Below are positions 54,096-63,113 of a stretch of DNA of 64,000 nucleotides, piece by piece (position 1 is the stretch's first letter; each line of letters opens with the position of its first letter). The stretch covers positions 291,613 through 355,612 of the forward strand of contig LUYM01000006.1 in the NCBI GenBank assembly GCA_001603275.1. Direction: 5' to 3'. The DNA comes from Actinomycetales bacterium Actino_02 (GTDB lineage: Bacteria; Actinomycetota; Actinomycetes; Propionibacteriales; Propionibacteriaceae). The translations under genes and the position numbers were made by a program. Below the pieces are notes generated by a model. It was not told the origin of the DNA. It was given only the letters and a program-made list of their open reading frames with translations, and did not search any database.

Positions 54096-54743
54096 ATGAC
54101 CACTATTGGACTCATCGGGGCCGGCAACATCGGCTCCAACCTCGCGAAGGCGCTCGTGGCTCACGGCTACAACGTCGTCCTCAGCAACTCCCGCGGCCCG
54201 GAAACCCTGGCTGACCTGGTCGCCACCCTCGGCCCGAACGCCCGCGCCGCCACCCCGACCGAAGCCGCCGAGGCGGCCGACATCGCCGTGGTCACCATTC
54301 CGCTGAAGGCCATCGACACGGTTCCGGTGGAGCCGCTGGCCGGCAAGATCGTGATCGACACCAACAACTACTATCCGCAGCGCGACGGCAACATCGCCGT
54401 CTTGGACGAGGAGTCGACCACCGTCTCTGAGCTGCTCCAGGCCCACCTGCCAGCCTCGAAGGTCGTGAAGGCGTTCAACCACCTGGGTGCCGCCCAGATC
54501 GTCGACACCGCCACCGCGTCCGGCACGCCTGGGCGTCGCGCTCTGGCCCTGTTCTCCGACGATGCGGACGCCGCCAACACCGTCGCCGAGCTCGTGGACG
54601 CCATCGGCTTCGACACCGTCGTGGTCACCCCGCTGTCCGAAGGCTGGCGCACCCAGCGCGACACCGCGGCCTACGGCCCCAAGCTGACCGCCGACGAGCT
54701 TCGCTCCGCCCTGGCCTCCGCCAAGCGCTACCGCGACATGTGA
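54096..54743 (+). CDS. NADPH-dependent F420 reductase-like protein
   Basis: 215 residues. GLIGAGNIGSNLAKALVAHGY is a Rossmann dinucleotide motif, and VVLSNSRGPETLADLV has the SNSR-type basic loop seen in F420H2:NADP+ oxidoreductase-like proteins. The core VVKAFNHLGAAQI and the C-terminal RRALALFSDDADA match the NAD-binding F420_oxidored group. It is cytoplasmic. Whether it uses F420 or another partner is not known. It is convergent with the nucleotidyltransferase gene. Confidence 0.82.
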   Translation: MTTIGLIGAGNIGSNLAKALVAHGYNVVLSNSRGPETLADLVATLGPNARAATPTEAAEAADIAVVTIPLKAIDTVPVEPLAGKIVIDTNNYYPQRDGNIAVLDEESTTVSELLQAHLPASKVVKAFNHLGAAQIVDTATASGTPGRRALALFSDDADAANTVAELVDAIGFDTVVVTPLSEGWRTQRDTAAYGPKLTADELRSALASAKRYRDM

Positions 54744-54747
54744 GGGC

Positions 54748-55674
54748 TCAGCGGGCTTGGCGTCGCCGCTCGACGAAGCGTCGCGCCAGCCGCCACGCCC
54801 GCCGTCCCCGCGACTGCACTCGTCCAAGCGGAGTATCGACCAGAAACTCGTCGGTCAGCCGCAGGTCATGCGCCGACGGCCAGATCGCCCGCAGCACCAG
54901 CCCGGGACGTTCGGCCGGACGCGCCTCGCGCAGCACCTGCAGCCATGGCGTCACCTCGTGCGCCTGGGCGACCTTGCCCAGCCACGCCTCCAGCGCGCCC
55001 GGCGCCCGCGGCCCGCGCCGATCCCCGATGATCTCGGCGAACTCCGGCACCACCCGCAGCGGCTCGTCCGCCCCGAGCTCGACGATCCGGTCGGCTAACT
55101 CCTGCCGCTCTGCCTCGGACAGTTTCGGCAGCACGTCGTTGACTAGCTGAGCCAGCTCCTCGGCATGCCTGGGCTGTGTGTGCGTCCCTCTTAGCGAGTG
55201 CAGCGCCCAGATCACGATGGACGACGCCCTATCCGGAATCCAGCACGGGAACCCGGCCACCATCATCTGCTCTCGGTACTCCCACAACACCTCGAACGCC
55301 CGCTCCGGCCCCGCCAACAGCCCGGGGAAGTCGTGGTGGAGGTCAATGTCGTTGGGCCAATCTGGGTGGCAAAGCGTGACTGAGTGGAGGCTGATCCGCT
55401 TCCCCGGGGTGGTTGATGACCGCTCCGTCCACCCAAGCGGCGCAAGACTGCGAATCACCTCGTCAGAGCCGCCCGGCTCGACCATCAGATCCACATCGGC
55501 CGAGTTGTGGCCAGTTCGAAGGCTCTGACTCCGTAGCGGCAAGCCCTTGATCAGTACGGCTCGGACGGACAGTTTGCTGACAGTTTCGCGGAGCAGTGCC
55601 GCACTGAGCTCGTTTCCCTCCGCGGTGCTCAGGAGGTCGCCGGAGGTGGCCGGTACGGCCCCGTTTGTGGACAT
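54748..55674 (-). CDS. Nucleotidyltransferase-fold protein (NTP_transf_5 type)
   Basis: 308 residues, ATG with GGAGGAGG upstream. AVLIKGLPLRSQS and SADVDLMVEP give the GS-like and DxD motifs of a minimal nucleotidyltransferase (Asp in the metal site), followed by DIDLHHDFPGLL as a third acidic patch. Such NTP_transf_5 proteins occur beside PqqD-like and HPr kinase-related genes in polysaccharide loci. Here it lies between the reductase-like gene and the polysaccharide cluster, divergent from the latter. It could be a fourth, separated member of the PqqD/HprK-like system; this is inference. Confidence 0.7.
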   Translation of the reverse strand: MSTNGAVPATSGDLLSTAEGNELSAALLRETVSKLSVRAVLIKGLPLRSQSLRTGHNSADVDLMVEPGGSDEVIRSLAPLGWTERSSTTPGKRISLHSVTLCHPDWPNDIDLHHDFPGLLAGPERAFEVLWEYREQMMVAGFPCWIPDRASSIVIWALHSLRGTHTQPRHAEELAQLVNDVLPKLSEAERQELADRIVELGADEPLRVVPEFAEIIGDRRGPRAPGALEAWLGKVAQAHEVTPWLQVLREARPAERPGLVLRAIWPSAHDLRLTDEFLVDTPLGRVQSRGRRAWRLARRFVERRRQAR

Positions 55675-55941
55675 CTCTGCCTCCTCCTGCCTTGTACGGC
55701 TGAGGAAATGGTCCTCCGAATGCCTAGCAGGACCAAGTTCACGACCATTCGGGTTCCGATTTGCCGCTCGCGCACCGCTGTCGATGGGGCTGACTTAGGC
55801 TCCTAAGAAAGGAGAGAGGTCCCCCTGCCGGGTGACATACTCTCAATCAACGATTACCAGTCTGCGCCGCCGGGTCATCATCCGACGGCGCCCCTGTGCG
55901 GGGTGAAGCGGACTGGTCTGGCGGCTCTGTTTGGGGGGTAG
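55675..55941. other. Leader region of the polysaccharide cluster
   Basis: A 450-bp gap to the flippase includes the weak small ORF at 55942. The stretch contains a short self-complementary motif TAGGCTCCTA near 55797 and an AAAGGAGAG. No promoter could be chosen with confidence. Confidence 0.35.
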
Positions 55942-56097
55942 ATGTCCGCAGTACTGGCCGACCGCACGCTGAGGGCGCTTGGCTGCGTGAACCAGTGCAT
56001 CGAGCCGGACGAAGTCGTCTCAAGTCGGCGCAGATCAAGTTCGGAAGGGCCGGCGTCTTTGGTCTGCGCTGCGGTAGGAATCGGGGCGCCCCGGTGA
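55942..56097 (+). CDS. Possible 51-residue ORF upstream of the flippase
   Basis: ATG 55942 has GGGGGGTA directly upstream. The product begins MSAVLADRTLRALGCVNQCI and ends in a Ser/Arg/Ala-rich tail. No homology is recognised; it may be an upstream peptide, a remnant, or not expressed. It ends 28 bp before the flippase ATG. Confidence 0.3.
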   Translation: MSAVLADRTLRALGCVNQCIEPDEVVSSRRRSSSEGPASLVCAAVGIGAPR

Positions 56098-56125
56098 CCT
56101 CTGGAGCTTGTCAGGCGGGCGGCCG

Positions 56126-57559
56126 ATGCTAGCGAAGAGGGCGGGCTACGCGATCCTCGCTAGCGCGGCGACCTTGGCTGCAACGGCCTTGGCGCTGTTG
56201 CTGGGTGCCAAGACCCTTCCCGACTGGTCTTTCGGATACTGGCAGCTCTACCTCTTCTACACGTCGTTCGTGGGGGTATTTCATCTCGGCTGGGTCGATG
56301 GCGCATACCTGCGCTGGGTGAGTGCGGATGGTGGCCCGCCACAACAGGGAAGGTTGTCTCGGCAACTCGCGGTGTTCGCGGGCTTCCAGATGCTGATCGC
56401 GTGCGTGCTCGTCGCCGCCATCCTCGCCTCTCCTGGCGACGCAGACCGCCGCGTGGTCTTGCTGGGTGCAGTGGCGTCCTTGGTGCTGAGCAACCTGAGG
56501 GGGCTGGTGTACGCAGCCTTCCAGGCTGCCGCACGGCTGCGGGAGTACGCGAGGTTCAGCGTTGCCGACCGAGCGGTGTTCATGGCGTCAATCGTTGCGG
56601 TATCAGTCTTCCGCAACGGCTCATTTGCGGCGTTCGTGTGCGCCGATCTGTTGGGCATATCGGTGGGGCTCACATTTGCCCTGCTGAGGCTTCGTCTAGC
56701 TTCGGGCCCTCACGTCACCGGTGAGCCTTGGTCGGTAGTAGATGTTGCGCGGGATGCGAAGCAGAGCATTCGCCGAGGATTTCCCTTGATGGCAGCGAAT
56801 ATCGCTGGAATGCTCACGATCGGAATTGTGCGATGGGCGATTGAACTGGAATGGGGCATCGCAACATTCGGGCAAGTGTCATTCTTCATGTCGATCGTAA
56901 ACATCGTTCTCGGTCTTCTTGGCCCGATCTCGCTCGCGTTGCTGCCGTCGCTGGCCCGACTGGAGCCCGCGAAGCTGAGGGAGCTGTATCCCAGAGTGCG
57001 CGCGCTCGTAGCAGTCCTGTCGATTAGCGGACTTCTGCTGTATTTCCCTGGCCGTCTTGCAGTCGATGCCTTCTTCCCAACCTACTCAGGGCAGTGGGTA
57101 ACTCTCTTGGTACTCTTCCCCGTCACGATCTTCTCCCTGAGGATAGTGATCTTTACTAACAGCTTCCTAAAGGCGATGGGCCGGGAAGTGCAGATGCTGA
57201 TGATCAACACCGTTTCGGTAGTCGTGAGCGGGGTGCTCGCGTATCTGTCGGTTGCTGTCGTGCACAGCCTCATGGCGGCAGTGGCGTCGATGCTAGTCGC
57301 GGCTGCGGTACGAGCGACCCTGGCAGAGTGGGTGCTGGGTTCGGCTCTCGATATCTCGACCTGGCGGACCGATGCAATCGAGCTAGCTGCAGTGGCCGCG
57401 TTTCTGGCCAGCAACCTAGTGCTGCCGCCGTGGGTGGGCCTCGTCGCCTGGGTTGCGACCATCGCCGGCGCCGTTCTCGTCGGTGGCCAGCGGCTGCGCG
57501 GCCTTCTCCGGGGAGCCGGAGTCCACAGCAGATGGCTCGGAGGTGGTAGTGAAATCTAG
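56126..57559 (+). CDS. Polysaccharide flippase (Wzx/MATE-like)
   Basis: 477 residues from ATG 56126. About twelve to fourteen hydrophobic helices cover the whole length (LAATALALLLGAKTLPDWSFG, GPISLALLPSLARLEPAK, FPVTIFSLRIVIFTNSFLKA), which is the polysaccharide biosynthesis C/Wzx arrangement. It should flip undecaprenyl-pyrophosphate-linked repeat units across the membrane. The next gene begins 37 bp later. Codons here use noticeably more A/T at third positions than the central genome genes in this window. Confidence 0.82.
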   Translation: MLAKRAGYAILASAATLAATALALLLGAKTLPDWSFGYWQLYLFYTSFVGVFHLGWVDGAYLRWVSADGGPPQQGRLSRQLAVFAGFQMLIACVLVAAILASPGDADRRVVLLGAVASLVLSNLRGLVYAAFQAAARLREYARFSVADRAVFMASIVAVSVFRNGSFAAFVCADLLGISVGLTFALLRLRLASGPHVTGEPWSVVDVARDAKQSIRRGFPLMAANIAGMLTIGIVRWAIELEWGIATFGQVSFFMSIVNIVLGLLGPISLALLPSLARLEPAKLRELYPRVRALVAVLSISGLLLYFPGRLAVDAFFPTYSGQWVTLLVLFPVTIFSLRIVIFTNSFLKAMGREVQMLMINTVSVVVSGVLAYLSVAVVHSLMAAVASMLVAAAVRATLAEWVLGSALDISTWRTDAIELAAVAAFLASNLVLPPWVGLVAWVATIAGAVLVGGQRLRGLLRGAGVHSRWLGGGSEI

Positions 57560-57596
57560 AGAGGGGCTCCCGACGGAGGATGCAAGAGGCGGTGCA

Positions 57597-58154
57597 ATGA
57601 GGCGGATTGGCGTGGCGACCTCGCGGTATGTGTGGAAAGTGGTGAACGCGGTCCAGCAGTGGCCCATATGGCCTGATCCGGTTAGGGGGGCACTTTTGCG
57701 GGCTGCTGGAGTGAAGATCCATAGCACTGCAGGGGTAGCCGAGAACGTCTACCTGGGCGGACGTCAGGTAACGCTAGGTGTTGACGTCTACGTGAATGTG
57801 GGGTCCTTCGTTGACGGATCAGCGAGCGTAGTCATTGGTGACTACACACGAGTCGGGCCATTCGTCCGCATTCTCACGGGGACCCACGCGTATCGCAACT
57901 CGGTCATTCGACGGCGCCGAGAGGACGGCACGGTTGGCCAGCCGGTGACCATCGAACGGGGCTGCTGGATTGGCATGGGGGCATCCATAATGCCCGGGGT
58001 GACAATCAGTGAAGGATGCGTTGTGGCCGCGGGATCCCTGGTTGTCAAGTCAACGGAGCCCAATGGCCTTTATGCGGGCGTGCCGGCTATGCGGAAGCGG
58101 ACTCTGAGTACTGAGGATGACAACGCGGAAGGCGGGGGACATTTCGTTGAGTGA
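57597..58154 (+). CDS. Hexapeptide-repeat acetyltransferase
   Basis: 185 residues from ATG 57597; GTG 57549, overlapping the flippase stop, is an alternative. The left-handed beta-helix repeats are seen in NVYLGGRQVTLGVDVYVNVG, VIGDYTRVGPFVRI and PVTIERGCWIGMGASIMPGV, with the ITEGCVVAAGSLVVKS-like end typical of WcaF/maltose acetyltransferase relatives. GTHAY provides a catalytic His. It probably O- or N-acetylates a sugar of the repeat unit. Its end overlaps the glycosyltransferase gene by 38 nt. Confidence 0.85.
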   Translation: MRRIGVATSRYVWKVVNAVQQWPIWPDPVRGALLRAAGVKIHSTAGVAENVYLGGRQVTLGVDVYVNVGSFVDGSASVVIGDYTRVGPFVRILTGTHAYRNSVIRRRREDGTVGQPVTIERGCWIGMGASIMPGVTISEGCVVAAGSLVVKSTEPNGLYAGVPAMRKRTLSTEDDNAEGGGHFVE

Positions 58155-59034
58155 GGGACCAAATCGGGAGACGGCCGCGCTCGAGCTGGACGTGCACGCG
58201 ATCATCATCGCGTACAACTCCGCAGCGATCATAGGGGACTGTCTAGCTTCGGCCGTCGCCCAGGGCATAAGGGCCGTGACGGTGTGGGATAACGCATCCA
58301 CTGACATCGAGCAGCTCAGGGCGGTTGTGAGGGCCTTCGGCGAGCCGGTCCGCTTGGTTGAATCAACGGAGAACCTAGGGTTTGCGCGAGCGGTTAACAG
58401 AGCTGCCGCCGGGACTGAGACTCGCTTGACGCTGCTTCTCAACCCCGACTGCATCATGCCCGACACAGGCACCATTGCGGCCATGGCTGCATACCTCGAT
58501 GGGAGGCCCGACTTCTGCGCGGTGGTGCCAGCGGTAGTGAACGCTCTCGGAGAGCCGCTTGTGGCGGGCGGAGCCTTCCCGTCGATCAGTAAGGAGCTTG
58601 TAGCCCAATCGGGGCTGGACGCGCGGCTCTCTCATCGCGCAAAGAAGCGCATTGCGACAGTTCTGAGGCTCATCCCGGGGGGACGTAGGCTATCGCTTCA
58701 AATCAGCTCGATGGCGCCGCGGTCTGACATCGAGCTTGAATGGGTGTCGGGATTCTGCCTTCTGATGAGGACGGAGGCTTGGGTTCGCGCCGGTGGATTC
58801 GACCCAGACTTCTTCCTCTATTTCGAGGATGTTGCGCTTTCGAGAGAGTTTCGGAGGATGGGCAAGAGAGTAGGTGTGGTCGCCGCACCCACGGTAATTC
58901 ACGACGAGAGTTCCTCATCGCGTAACCATGGCAAGTCGATGCACTATCGCCAGGCAATGCGTGTGTACTTCAGGAAGTATGGTTCCCCTGCGCAGCGCTT
59001 CTGGGCGCGGCTGATTTGGCGAGGTGTTTTGTGA
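58117..59034 (+). CDS. Glycosyltransferase family 2 (rhamnosyl-type)
   Basis: 305 residues from ATG 58117; TTG 58147, which has GGGGG upstream, is an alternative start nearer the first strand. The GT-A fold begins VHAIIIAYNSAAIIGDCLAS, with VWDNASTD as nucleotide-sugar acid patch, NLGFARAVNRAA, LLLNPDC as the metal-binding DxD-like motif, and GFCLLMRTEAWVRAGGFDPDFFLYFEDVAL as the acceptor/catalytic block. It transfers a sugar to the growing lipid-linked repeat. The stop overlaps the GTG of the next gene. Confidence 0.88.
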   Translation: MTTRKAGDISLSEGPNRETAALELDVHAIIIAYNSAAIIGDCLASAVAQGIRAVTVWDNASTDIEQLRAVVRAFGEPVRLVESTENLGFARAVNRAAAGTETRLTLLLNPDCIMPDTGTIAAMAAYLDGRPDFCAVVPAVVNALGEPLVAGGAFPSISKELVAQSGLDARLSHRAKKRIATVLRLIPGGRRLSLQISSMAPRSDIELEWVSGFCLLMRTEAWVRAGGFDPDFFLYFEDVALSREFRRMGKRVGVVAAPTVIHDESSSSRNHGKSMHYRQAMRVYFRKYGSPAQRFWARLIWRGVL

Positions 59035-60176
59035 AGATTCTATTCATTGCACCATGGCTCCCGAGTGTCATTAGGCCCCGAAGCCTGGCCATACTTCGCG
59101 AGCTAGTGACTCAACACGAGGTTGGATTCTGTGGACTTACCTCGTCCGCTGAGCGCGCTGACGATCTGGAGCGGCTGCCGATCGCCTTCATCCGGACCGT
59201 TGAGCAACAGTGGTTCCCGTCAATGTTGAGGGCACTTGCGGCCCTTCCGTCCGGCCAGTCTCTTCAACTCGCGTATGTTCGAGACCAGCGGCTTTCGACA
59301 GTGATCCAATCAGTTGTCGAAGAATGGCAACCTGACTTGTGTTACTTCAATGTCATTCGATCCACCGCTTTCTTGGAGGATGTGGGTCGCCGTCGAGTAG
59401 TCATTGACCTCGACGAAATGCGAAGCGACTACTATAGGCAAATGTCCACAAGCGGGAAGCTGCCCTCCCGGCTGCTCGGCGCTATTGAGGCTCCTCGACT
59501 TGAGGCGGCGGAGAAGCGTGCGGTGGAGAGGGCCGAGTCGTTTTTCGTCTCATCCCCCATGGACCTTGCGCTCGTGCATGGGCGCCAAGGACGTCTGCTG
59601 CGAAGCTCGTTCCTGGTGGGGCGGGCGGCAAGCAAGGGGGCTGACCACTCTGGGAACATCATTCTCTTCGTGGGCAGGCTCTCGTATAAGCCGAATGCAG
59701 ATGCCGTTGTTTGGTTCGCAGAACGGGTTCTGCCGCTCGTGCGACAGGCCATCCCAGACGCGACCCTCAGGATAGTTGGCGAGCGCCCCGGGGCTGCGAT
59801 ACGACGGCTAGCGTGCGCGAGCATCGAAGTGGCCGGCTTCGTAGAGAACCTCGATGAGGAGTACGCCCGCGCTGTGGTGAACATTGTGCCAATCAACGTA
59901 GGGACGGGAGTTCAGATGAAGCTTCTGCAAGGGCTGGCAACAGGAGTGCCTACGGTCACCACGCCCGAAGTTGCGCGGCGCGCCGGGATTGTGGCGGGTG
60001 AGGAGTGCTTGGTCGCCTCTACTGAGAGTGAGTGGGCCAGAGCTGTTGGAGACCTCTTGCAGCATCCCGACTTGGGCAGCCGTCTGGGGGCGTCGGGAGC
60101 CGCGTGGATAGAACGTGAGTACGCTCCGAATGTTCTCTTCGGTGAGTTGCACGGCGCGCTCGCTGGCGGCGAATAG
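59031..60176 (+). CDS. Glycosyltransferase family 4
   Basis: 381 residues from GTG 59031 (GTGA overlap). The GT-B arrangement has an N-terminal Rossmann fold (KILFIAPWLPSVIRPRS) and a C-terminal domain with NIILFVGRLSYKPNADAVVWF and VVNIVPINVGTGVQMKLLQGLATGVPTVTT, where GTGVQMKLLQGLA is the nucleotide-binding EX7E-like region (with Gln/Lys in place of the first Glu). It adds a sugar in repeat-unit assembly. Confidence 0.85.
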   Translation: MKILFIAPWLPSVIRPRSLAILRELVTQHEVGFCGLTSSAERADDLERLPIAFIRTVEQQWFPSMLRALAALPSGQSLQLAYVRDQRLSTVIQSVVEEWQPDLCYFNVIRSTAFLEDVGRRRVVIDLDEMRSDYYRQMSTSGKLPSRLLGAIEAPRLEAAEKRAVERAESFFVSSPMDLALVHGRQGRLLRSSFLVGRAASKGADHSGNIILFVGRLSYKPNADAVVWFAERVLPLVRQAIPDATLRIVGERPGAAIRRLACASIEVAGFVENLDEEYARAVVNIVPINVGTGVQMKLLQGLATGVPTVTTPEVARRAGIVAGEECLVASTESEWARAVGDLLQHPDLGSRLGASGAAWIEREYAPNVLFGELHGALAGGE

Positions 60177-60210
60177 TCGCGCAAAGTCTCGTCTAGAGGA
60201 GGGTGGCGCA

Positions 60211-61539
60211 GTGGCGGAGTACCTCGCAATCGCCATGGCTGGTGTCGTTGCGATTTTGTCGCCGCTACTCGCGAACTTGGGGCGGCGGCGGGCCAATATG
60301 CTGGTCGCCGTTTTCCTTGGCGTGCTCTTCGTGGTTCCGACATGGCTTGGTATTCCGTTTGCCGGCTTTTTTGTTCCTCTTCATGTGATTGCCCTAGGGC
60401 TTCTCTTGATCGCGTTTTCTTGGGCTGCGATGGGCATTCGGATCGATTCCCTAGATCTTGTCTTGCTGTTGCTGTTCGTATTCGTGGCAGCATCGTGGCC
60501 ATTCGGCGGTGCTAATCCAAGTCATGTCGTAGACTTCTTCGTATTCTGGGTGGTCCCCTACAGCGTGGGCAGAGTTGTGGGTGCCGCTGTCAGCGCTGCG
60601 TCGTTCGAGAGGATCGTCGCTCCTTTTGCGGTAGTTGTCTCGGTATGGGCCATTGTCGAGTTTGCCTTTCATCTGCACATTTTTGAGAACCTTGTGCTGC
60701 CATTCGGCCCATCGGACCGCTGGGCCTCGATCCAGACTCGGGGGCCGTTTGAGCGGAGCGAGGGGGCATTTGGTCACTCCATTGCCCTTGGTGCCGCCTT
60801 GGGCTATCTATTGCCATTCGTCCTGAGCAAATATTCGGGACTGCGGAGGCTGGTGCTGACGGCGTTACTAGTGGCGGCCTCATTCACAACTCTCAGCAGA
60901 AGCGGGCTAATATCGGCTGGCGTCGGGGCTCTCATGTGGTCTTGGTCCGGGCGGAGGGCGGGCGGTGCGAGGGTCGTGCAGACGCTATTCGGAGCGGTGA
61001 TCGCAGGACTGGTCGTCACGTTCGGGCTGGGCAGCATCGACGATCTTGGCGGAGATGAGGTCACAGGAAGTTCGGCCTATCGGCAAGGGTTCTGGTCGCT
61101 CCTAGGGGATGTGCGGCTGTTGGGCGCATCTCGCGGTGCGTTCATGTACGAGCCGGGGCGCACTGGGTATCTCTCGAGCGAGTATCCCGAGGGTTTTGCT
61201 CGCAGTATTGACAGCACTGCCCTGCTACTAGCACTGCGGTTCGGATGGATCGCAGCGGGGATTTTCGTCCTGGCGCTGGTAATCGTCGCGTTGCGTGCCC
61301 TGAAGGGCGGTGCCCCTATCGCACTCATTGGCGCGGGCGCGCTAATTCCGGTGGTATCTACTACAGCGATGATCACTCAGATTCCACTTATCTGGTGGGT
61401 GTCGATTGGGCTCTCCGTGACCTGGCTTCAGCTTCGTCGCGCCGGTCCTGTTCATGACGCTGAGAAGGAGGTCCGGGCATCCGTTTGGCAGCCGGGCCCG
61501 CGGAGGCGGCGCCTCGTTCGATCTCTCGATGGGGCGTGA
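60211..61539 (+). CDS. O-antigen polymerase/ligase-like membrane protein
   Basis: 442 residues from GTG 60211 with GAGGAGGG upstream. About twelve helices span the protein, with a periplasmic loop around 245-310 (LSRSGLISAGVG before it, SAYRQGFWSLLGDVRLLGASRGAF after), the layout of Wzy/WaaL family proteins. It likely polymerises lipid-linked repeat units outside the membrane. The stop overlaps GTG of a possible small ORF. Confidence 0.72.
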   Translation: MAEYLAIAMAGVVAILSPLLANLGRRRANMLVAVFLGVLFVVPTWLGIPFAGFFVPLHVIALGLLLIAFSWAAMGIRIDSLDLVLLLLFVFVAASWPFGGANPSHVVDFFVFWVVPYSVGRVVGAAVSAASFERIVAPFAVVVSVWAIVEFAFHLHIFENLVLPFGPSDRWASIQTRGPFERSEGAFGHSIALGAALGYLLPFVLSKYSGLRRLVLTALLVAASFTTLSRSGLISAGVGALMWSWSGRRAGGARVVQTLFGAVIAGLVVTFGLGSIDDLGGDEVTGSSAYRQGFWSLLGDVRLLGASRGAFMYEPGRTGYLSSEYPEGFARSIDSTALLLALRFGWIAAGIFVLALVIVALRALKGGAPIALIGAGALIPVVSTTAMITQIPLIWWVSIGLSVTWLQLRRAGPVHDAEKEVRASVWQPGPRRRRLVRSLDGA

Positions 61540-61709
61540 GTGTGCACACGGGTTCGGCGAGATTGAGTCGACTGGGTCGGTACGGGCTGCACCAGTCGAA
61601 TGTGACGGTAGGGCTCGGCTTCTGTGCGCGGGCGTCGTTCTTGGGTGACGTGCAGATGGACCGACCGATGCGGAAGGAGACGTTGGGGATCCCGCACTCA
61701 TTCGCTTGA
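61536..61709 (+). CDS. Possible 57-residue coupled ORF
   Basis: GTG 61536 overlaps the polymerase stop (GTGA). The product includes SNVTVGLGFCARASFLGDV, a stretch with beta-helix-like periodicity, and ends RKETLGIPHSFA. It could be the remnant of a hexapeptide transferase or a real small protein. No family was recognised. Confidence 0.35.
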   Translation: MSVHTGSARLSRLGRYGLHQSNVTVGLGFCARASFLGDVQMDRPMRKETLGIPHSFA

Positions 61710-61782
61710 TTTGGTTAGCTGTGCAGTATTCGCACGCGTTGCGACTAGGGTTGCGCAAGAGGAGTAGTTGGGAGGTGCTTCA

Positions 61783-62835
61783 TTGCAATCGCATCGTAGT
61801 CTTGCGCTCGCCTTTGACTCAAGGGCAAACGGTCTGAACTCGGTTCGACTAGTGCTTGCGGCGAGTGTGATCCTATGGCATTCATTTCCGCTCACGGGTA
61901 GTGAGTTGGGGTTTCTTCCGCTGCGTCAGCTTCTTAGTGAGGTTGGTGTGGATGGTTTCTTTGCGATCTCTGGGTTCTTGATCCTCCGGTCGTGGGAGCG
62001 AAACCCGCACGCTCTCCAATATCTCTGGGCGCGCGTATTGCGGATTCTTCCCGGGTTCTGGGTATGCCTTGCAATTACGGCACTTGTCATAGCCCCGGCC
62101 GCGTCAGGGGTGCTAGGTGTGGACAACTGGTCCTATATCTGGAGGAATGCGGGCCTTTGGATCGTTCAGTATGGCATCGCGGGCACACCCGCGGGTGTGC
62201 CCTTCCCGGCAGTGTGGAATGGCTCCGTGTGGACTCTTGCATGGGAGTTCTTGTGCTACCTCGGAGTACTTGCTCTGGGGGTTCTTGGCTTTTGGCATCG
62301 CAGGGTTCTTCTCCCGATCAGCTTTGGGCTTTGTGTGCTGGTCTCGGGTGCGCTCACCGCAGTTGGCGTGGCCAGTGAAAGTGTCCAATCGGCAGCTCGA
62401 TTTGCGACTATGTTCTGTGCAGGTGCGCTAATTTGGATGTTCCGCGATCTCGTGCCCGTGAGGCGTGACTTGACCTGGCTTGCGGTTGGGCTGACATGCG
62501 TGTCGGCTCTGCTGCCCAACTACAGAATCGTGGCGGCTCTGCCCCTAGCTTACGTGCTGATAGTGACCGGGGGGACTGCAAAGTCCCCGATCTGGAGGCT
62601 GCCCAACGACATATCGTATGGGCTCTATATCTATGCCTTTCCAGTGCAGCAGGTTCTCGCCGGCATGGGTGCCATTTCCCTGGGCATCGGGTGGTTCGCG
62701 TTGCTGTCACTGATCGCAACGGTGCCTCTCGCCCTGGCGAGCTGGCTGCTGGTGGAGAAGCCGTCATTGCGCCTGAAGTCGGTCCTTGGTACGGCCGTGG
62801 TCCGGGCGAGCGCAGCATCGGAGCCCTCTGCTTGA
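61783..62835 (+). CDS. Acyltransferase family 3 (OafA-like)
   Basis: 350 residues from TTG 61783, with GGAGG at 7-nt spacing (TTG 61768 is also possible). Ten hydrophobic helices and the AT3 motifs SVRLVLAASVILWHSFPL (catalytic His before SFPL), VDGFFAISGFLILRSW and RILPGFWVCLAI are present. It probably O-acylates the surface polysaccharide from the cytoplasmic acyl-CoA side. It is the last gene of the cluster in the same direction. Confidence 0.88.
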   Translation: MQSHRSLALAFDSRANGLNSVRLVLAASVILWHSFPLTGSELGFLPLRQLLSEVGVDGFFAISGFLILRSWERNPHALQYLWARVLRILPGFWVCLAITALVIAPAASGVLGVDNWSYIWRNAGLWIVQYGIAGTPAGVPFPAVWNGSVWTLAWEFLCYLGVLALGVLGFWHRRVLLPISFGLCVLVSGALTAVGVASESVQSAARFATMFCAGALIWMFRDLVPVRRDLTWLAVGLTCVSALLPNYRIVAALPLAYVLIVTGGTAKSPIWRLPNDISYGLYIYAFPVQQVLAGMGAISLGIGWFALLSLIATVPLALASWLLVEKPSLRLKSVLGTAVVRASAASEPSA

Positions 62836-63113
62836 GCCTGATCGATTTCAGTCTGGTGGGCGCATCGGGCGGCCGTGAGTGGATGCCTGTACTGGCCCTC
62901 GGCTAGCGACCAAGGATGCCGGGGGTGGTGCCGATCGACCTGGGTGCGGCCTTCTGCTTGTGGTCGCCCTGGCAGCTAGGTACCTCCGTGAGCTGAGGTC
63001 ACCGTCCGGCTGACGCCGGGTCCCCATTCGAAACGTGGCTGCCGCGGCTAGTCTGAATGCCCGGCCCTGCTCGGTGTTGAGTGGGCGGCAGACATGTCGA
63101 TGCGGAGGCGTTC

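Noticed and set aside
55896..56132. Frame overlapping the small ORF upstream of the flippase
   Set aside because: No ribosome site and overlaps the better-supported frame at 55942; amino acid composition is not protein-like.
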